Origin: Thiothrix caldifontis
Lineage (GTDB): Bacteria > Pseudomonadota > Gammaproteobacteria > Thiotrichales > Thiotrichaceae
Direction of reading: 5' to 3'
Assembly: GCF_900107695.1 (NCBI RefSeq)
Contig: NZ_FNQP01000007.1
Coordinates: 118,126 to 182,125, forward strand
DNA: 64,000 nucleotides
Shown here: positions 61,777 through 64,000 of the stretch, piece after piece
Layout of the letters: every line of letters starts with the position of its first letter
Numbering within the stretch: the first letter of the stretch is position 1
The notes under the pieces: model-generated
The model's database searches: none
What the model was told of the DNA's origin: nothing
The model's input: only the letters and a program-made list of their open reading frames with translations
Translations under genes and position numbers: made by a program

Positions 61777-64000
61777 TTAATCGGCACGGCGCACGGTGAA
61801 GCCCGGTGCATTGACAATGCCCAGCAACATGGTTTGCAGGTTGTAGCCGCTGGCTGCGTAAGTTTGCAGGTAACTCTCCAGAGCGCAGTTATCGGCGACG
61901 GTTTCAACACGCCCGGTGGTGTAACGGTAATACTGCCGTGCCACACATTGCGCGGCGGTATCGCTGTCAGCCACCAACTGGCTGAGGTGCATCAGGTCGT
62001 TGAAACTGATTTCCTCATCCGGCGTGTAGGTTTCCATTCCACGCAGGATGCCACTCACTTCAATCGGCTTGCCGTTTTCCAACGGGCGGAACTGGCCCAC
62101 CCCGTCGTATTTTTCAAAACTGAAGCCGGGGCCATCCAGATACTGGTGGCAGCTATAACAGGCTGTCATCGACTTGCTGTGGAAATCAAAGCGCTCACGA
62201 GTGGTCGCAGTCGGGTCGGGCGTTGGCGGCTCAATGACACCGGCATTTTCCGGCGGTGCCAGATCATGGCACAGCACCCGCTCGAAGAAGAATGCGCCGC
62301 GCTTGAACGGATGCGATTCCGCACTGTTGGCATAGCGGGACAATACCGCCCCCAAGGTCAGCAAGCCGGTGCGCGTACCGTCCATGACCGGCGTCACTTG
62401 CAACGCACTGCCGGTGGGGCCACTCAGGTGGTAGAAATCCGCCAAAGCTTTATTGGCCAAGACATAATTAGCCGTGAACAATTCATCAAACTGCTGAGTG
62501 GAGTCAAACGCCACATGGTTAAAGAAACCGATCAATTCCTGTGACATTGCCGCCCGTACTGCATCCGTATAACCGGGGTAAACGGTCAAGTCTTTGTTTG
62601 GTAGAGCATACGGGCTGGAACTGAGCAGCCATTGCCCAACGAAGTTACCCACCTGCTGGCGGCTGCGCGGGCTGGACAACAAGCGCGAAGCCTGTGCAAT
62701 CCGCTGTTCAGGTGTTTGCAGCGCATTGTTGTCAGCAGCCTGGAACAAAGCCGCATCCGGCATGGAACCCAGGAACAGGTAAGACAGGCTGCTCGCCACC
62801 TCATACGGAGTGAGCCGGTACGTGCCATCGGCTTGCAATTCGCCCAGTTCGGAACGGTAGAGGAAATGCGGCGAAGCCAGCATCGCCATCACGGTATTTT
62901 CTACCGCATCACGGAATGTGCCCTGGCTGAAACGTTGGGCGTGGGCACTGACTTCGGCACTGCTCAAGGGGCGACGGTAAGCACGCTTGCCAAACTGCTG
63001 GATGAATTGTTGCGCACACGCTGCCGTTTCCCCGCTGCATGGCACGAGGTTTGACCAACTGTGTTGCACCGCTTGTGCGGCAAGCTTTTCGGCTTGTGAC
63101 AAGTAGGCTTCCATGCGCGTACCAGTGACCAGATTGCTTGCCACGTTGTTGTCGAAACCTTCCACACGGTTTTCATCCGGCAACTCGTGGATGATGCTGA
63201 CTGACAAACCCAACAAGTCATTGACGGTATTCTGGTATTCCTGACGGGTCAGCAGGCGCAGGCTGCGTTTGCCCGGTGGCGGTGAACTGCTGCACGCTTG
63301 CGGGTTAGTGCCGGTATCACCACCGTTATGGTTGGCTGCCAAGACCTCGATGATGTAATGCGAAATCCCCAAGGCACAGTTGCCAACACACACGCCAGGA
63401 TTACTGGGCGGCATGGTCAACGCAGTGGTATGGGTCAGGCTATCCAATTGGGCGGCGGTAAAGTGCGTCAAGGGCTTGTTGGTAAAACCACCCTTGCCAT
63501 CCGCACCGTGGCAACTGGCACAACTTTGGCGCTGGTACTGACTCTGCCCGTATTGCACCAGACTCAACAAGGTTGCCGTCACCGGCGTGGTACTAGCACT
63601 AACCCCGGCGGTATTGCTGGCAGCAACCCGGTAGGCATAGCTATTACCCATACTGGCGCTGAGATCAGTGTACGCTTGCACGTTGGCAGCGGTTTCGGTC
63701 AACACTACCCAATCGGCATCACTGGCATCTGCCAAGCGGCGTTCGATACGGAAGGCGGTTTCATTACTGCTGGCATCTTTCCAGCTTAACTGCACCTTGG
63801 CGTTATCCAACACACTGGCAGTCAGGTTAGCAGGAGCAAGCGGCAGGGAGGCTGGGTTGCCATCTTGTTCACCTGTCCCATCACCAGTGTTACCGCCGCC
63901 ATCATTATCACCAGCACCACCATCTGAGCCTGTGCCATCACCGGTATCACCACCGCTATCGGTATTGCCACCAGCTTTGGCCTGGGTGTCGGCTGCGTAG
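61777..64000 (-). CDS. DUF1592-type multidomain cytochrome c protein with FN3 domain, 5' end outside the window
   Basis: The frame is open to the right edge, so the N-terminus is missing. From the edge: a Gly/Asp/Asn-rich linker, an FN3 domain (APANLTASV, LSWKDASSNETAFRIER), a c-type haem motif CASCH with a later Met in TMPPSNPG, then the DUF1587/1592/1588/1585 series (LTRQEYQNTVNDLLGL, FGKRAYRRPLSSAEV, SPHFLYRSELGE, RGAFFFERVLCHDLAPPENAG, SMTACYSCHQYLDGPGFSFEKYD). The second CxxCH (CYSCH) may bind another haem. Such proteins pair with DUF1552 genes, as here. Probably a periplasmic electron-transfer or oxidase component. Confidence 0.82.
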   Translation of the reverse strand, partial: YAADTQAKAGGNTDSGGDTGDGTGSDGGAGDNDGGGNTGDGTGEQDGNPASLPLAPANLTASVLDNAKVQLSWKDASSNETAFRIERRLADASDADWVVLTETAANVQAYTDLSASMGNSYAYRVAASNTAGVSASTTPVTATLLSLVQYGQSQYQRQSCASCHGADGKGGFTNKPLTHFTAAQLDSLTHTTALTMPPSNPGVCVGNCALGISHYIIEVLAANHNGGDTGTNPQACSSSPPPGKRSLRLLTRQEYQNTVNDLLGLSVSIIHELPDENRVEGFDNNVASNLVTGTRMEAYLSQAEKLAAQAVQHSWSNLVPCSGETAACAQQFIQQFGKRAYRRPLSSAEVSAHAQRFSQGTFRDAVENTVMAMLASPHFLYRSELGELQADGTYRLTPYEVASSLSYLFLGSMPDAALFQAADNNALQTPEQRIAQASRLLSSPRSRQQVGNFVGQWLLSSSPYALPNKDLTVYPGYTDAVRAAMSQELIGFFNHVAFDSTQQFDELFTANYVLANKALADFYHLSGPTGSALQVTPVMDGTRTGLLTLGAVLSRYANSAESHPFKRGAFFFERVLCHDLAPPENAGVIEPPTPDPTATTRERFDFHSKSMTACYSCHQYLDGPGFSFEKYDGVGQFRPLENGKPIEVSGILRGMETYTPDEEISFNDLMHLSQLVADSDTAAQCVARQYYRYTTGRVETVADNCALESYLQTYAASGYNLQTMLLGIVNAPGFTVRRAD

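Overview
The window looks like a chromosomal segment of a sulfur-oxidising gammaproteobacterium, most plausibly in the Thiotrichales (Thiothrix-like). This is inferred from a flavocytochrome c sulfide dehydrogenase flavoprotein (59152-60453), a TSUP/TauE-type exporter, aerobic haem synthesis (hemF), a GspC-like secretion component and gammaproteobacterial-type relA, fbp and purEK. It is mostly dense housekeeping DNA with short gaps; no gene-free stretch exceeds 300 bases, and I saw no tRNA, rRNA, CRISPR array or transposase.

Layout. 1-13.1 kb: the tail of a nicotinamide phosphoribosyltransferase, yidD, a TPR/zinc-ribbon membrane gene split by an in-frame TAA, an XRE regulator with a thiopurine methyltransferase, a ChaN-PDZ protein overlapping head-to-head with an M1-type peptidase, a LemA/EF-hand membrane pair, small exported proteins, relA and a HAD phosphatase. 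13.2-24.5 kb: a secreted lipase-like hydrolase, then an exopolysaccharide locus with a glycosyltransferase, a flippase, a single polypeptide joining a GT4 glycosyltransferase to a Wzz/BY-kinase, an O-antigen ligase/polymerase-like protein, and two tandem paralogous polysaccharide deacetylases with different C-termini. 24.5-27 kb: an rtcB RNA ligase operon with two uncharacterised partners, preceded by an elaborate structured leader ending in a terminator directly against the start codon.

27-32.9 kb is the accessory part. It holds a truncated second copy of the 3' end of a 2-oxoacid oxidoreductase partner gene, remnants of two TacT-type acetyltransferase toxins and one DUF1778 antitoxin, an Abi_2 HEPN-type abortive infection gene, and a large AT-rich PLD-helicase fusion. 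The intact oxidoreductase gene resumes at 32913, so the defence genes lie between two copies of the same 355-bp sequence. 32.9-37.4 kb is the porGAB plus GltD/ferredoxin operon, which would exchange electrons between 2-oxoacids, ferredoxin and NAD(P)H.

37.5-51.8 kb: a TPR membrane protein, a YbiT-type ABC-F protein, a TSUP exporter, a metallo-beta-lactamase hydrolase, a CAP lipoprotein, hemF, an ECF sigma/anti-sigma/subtilase operon, fbp, a methyltransferase, SirB2, and purK-purE separated by the internally deleted remains of a hybrid sensor kinase. 51.8-64 kb: purC, a UDP-glucuronate epimerase-like gene (probably serving polysaccharide synthesis), an orphan gspC, a four-gene MacAB-like exporter, and a three-gene unit of FccB with DUF1552 and DUF1592/cytochrome c proteins that runs off the right edge. 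The strongest candidates for undescribed biology are the PLD-helicase/Abi island, the rtcB leader and partners, the GT-BY-kinase fusion and the FccB-DUF1552-DUF1592 unit.
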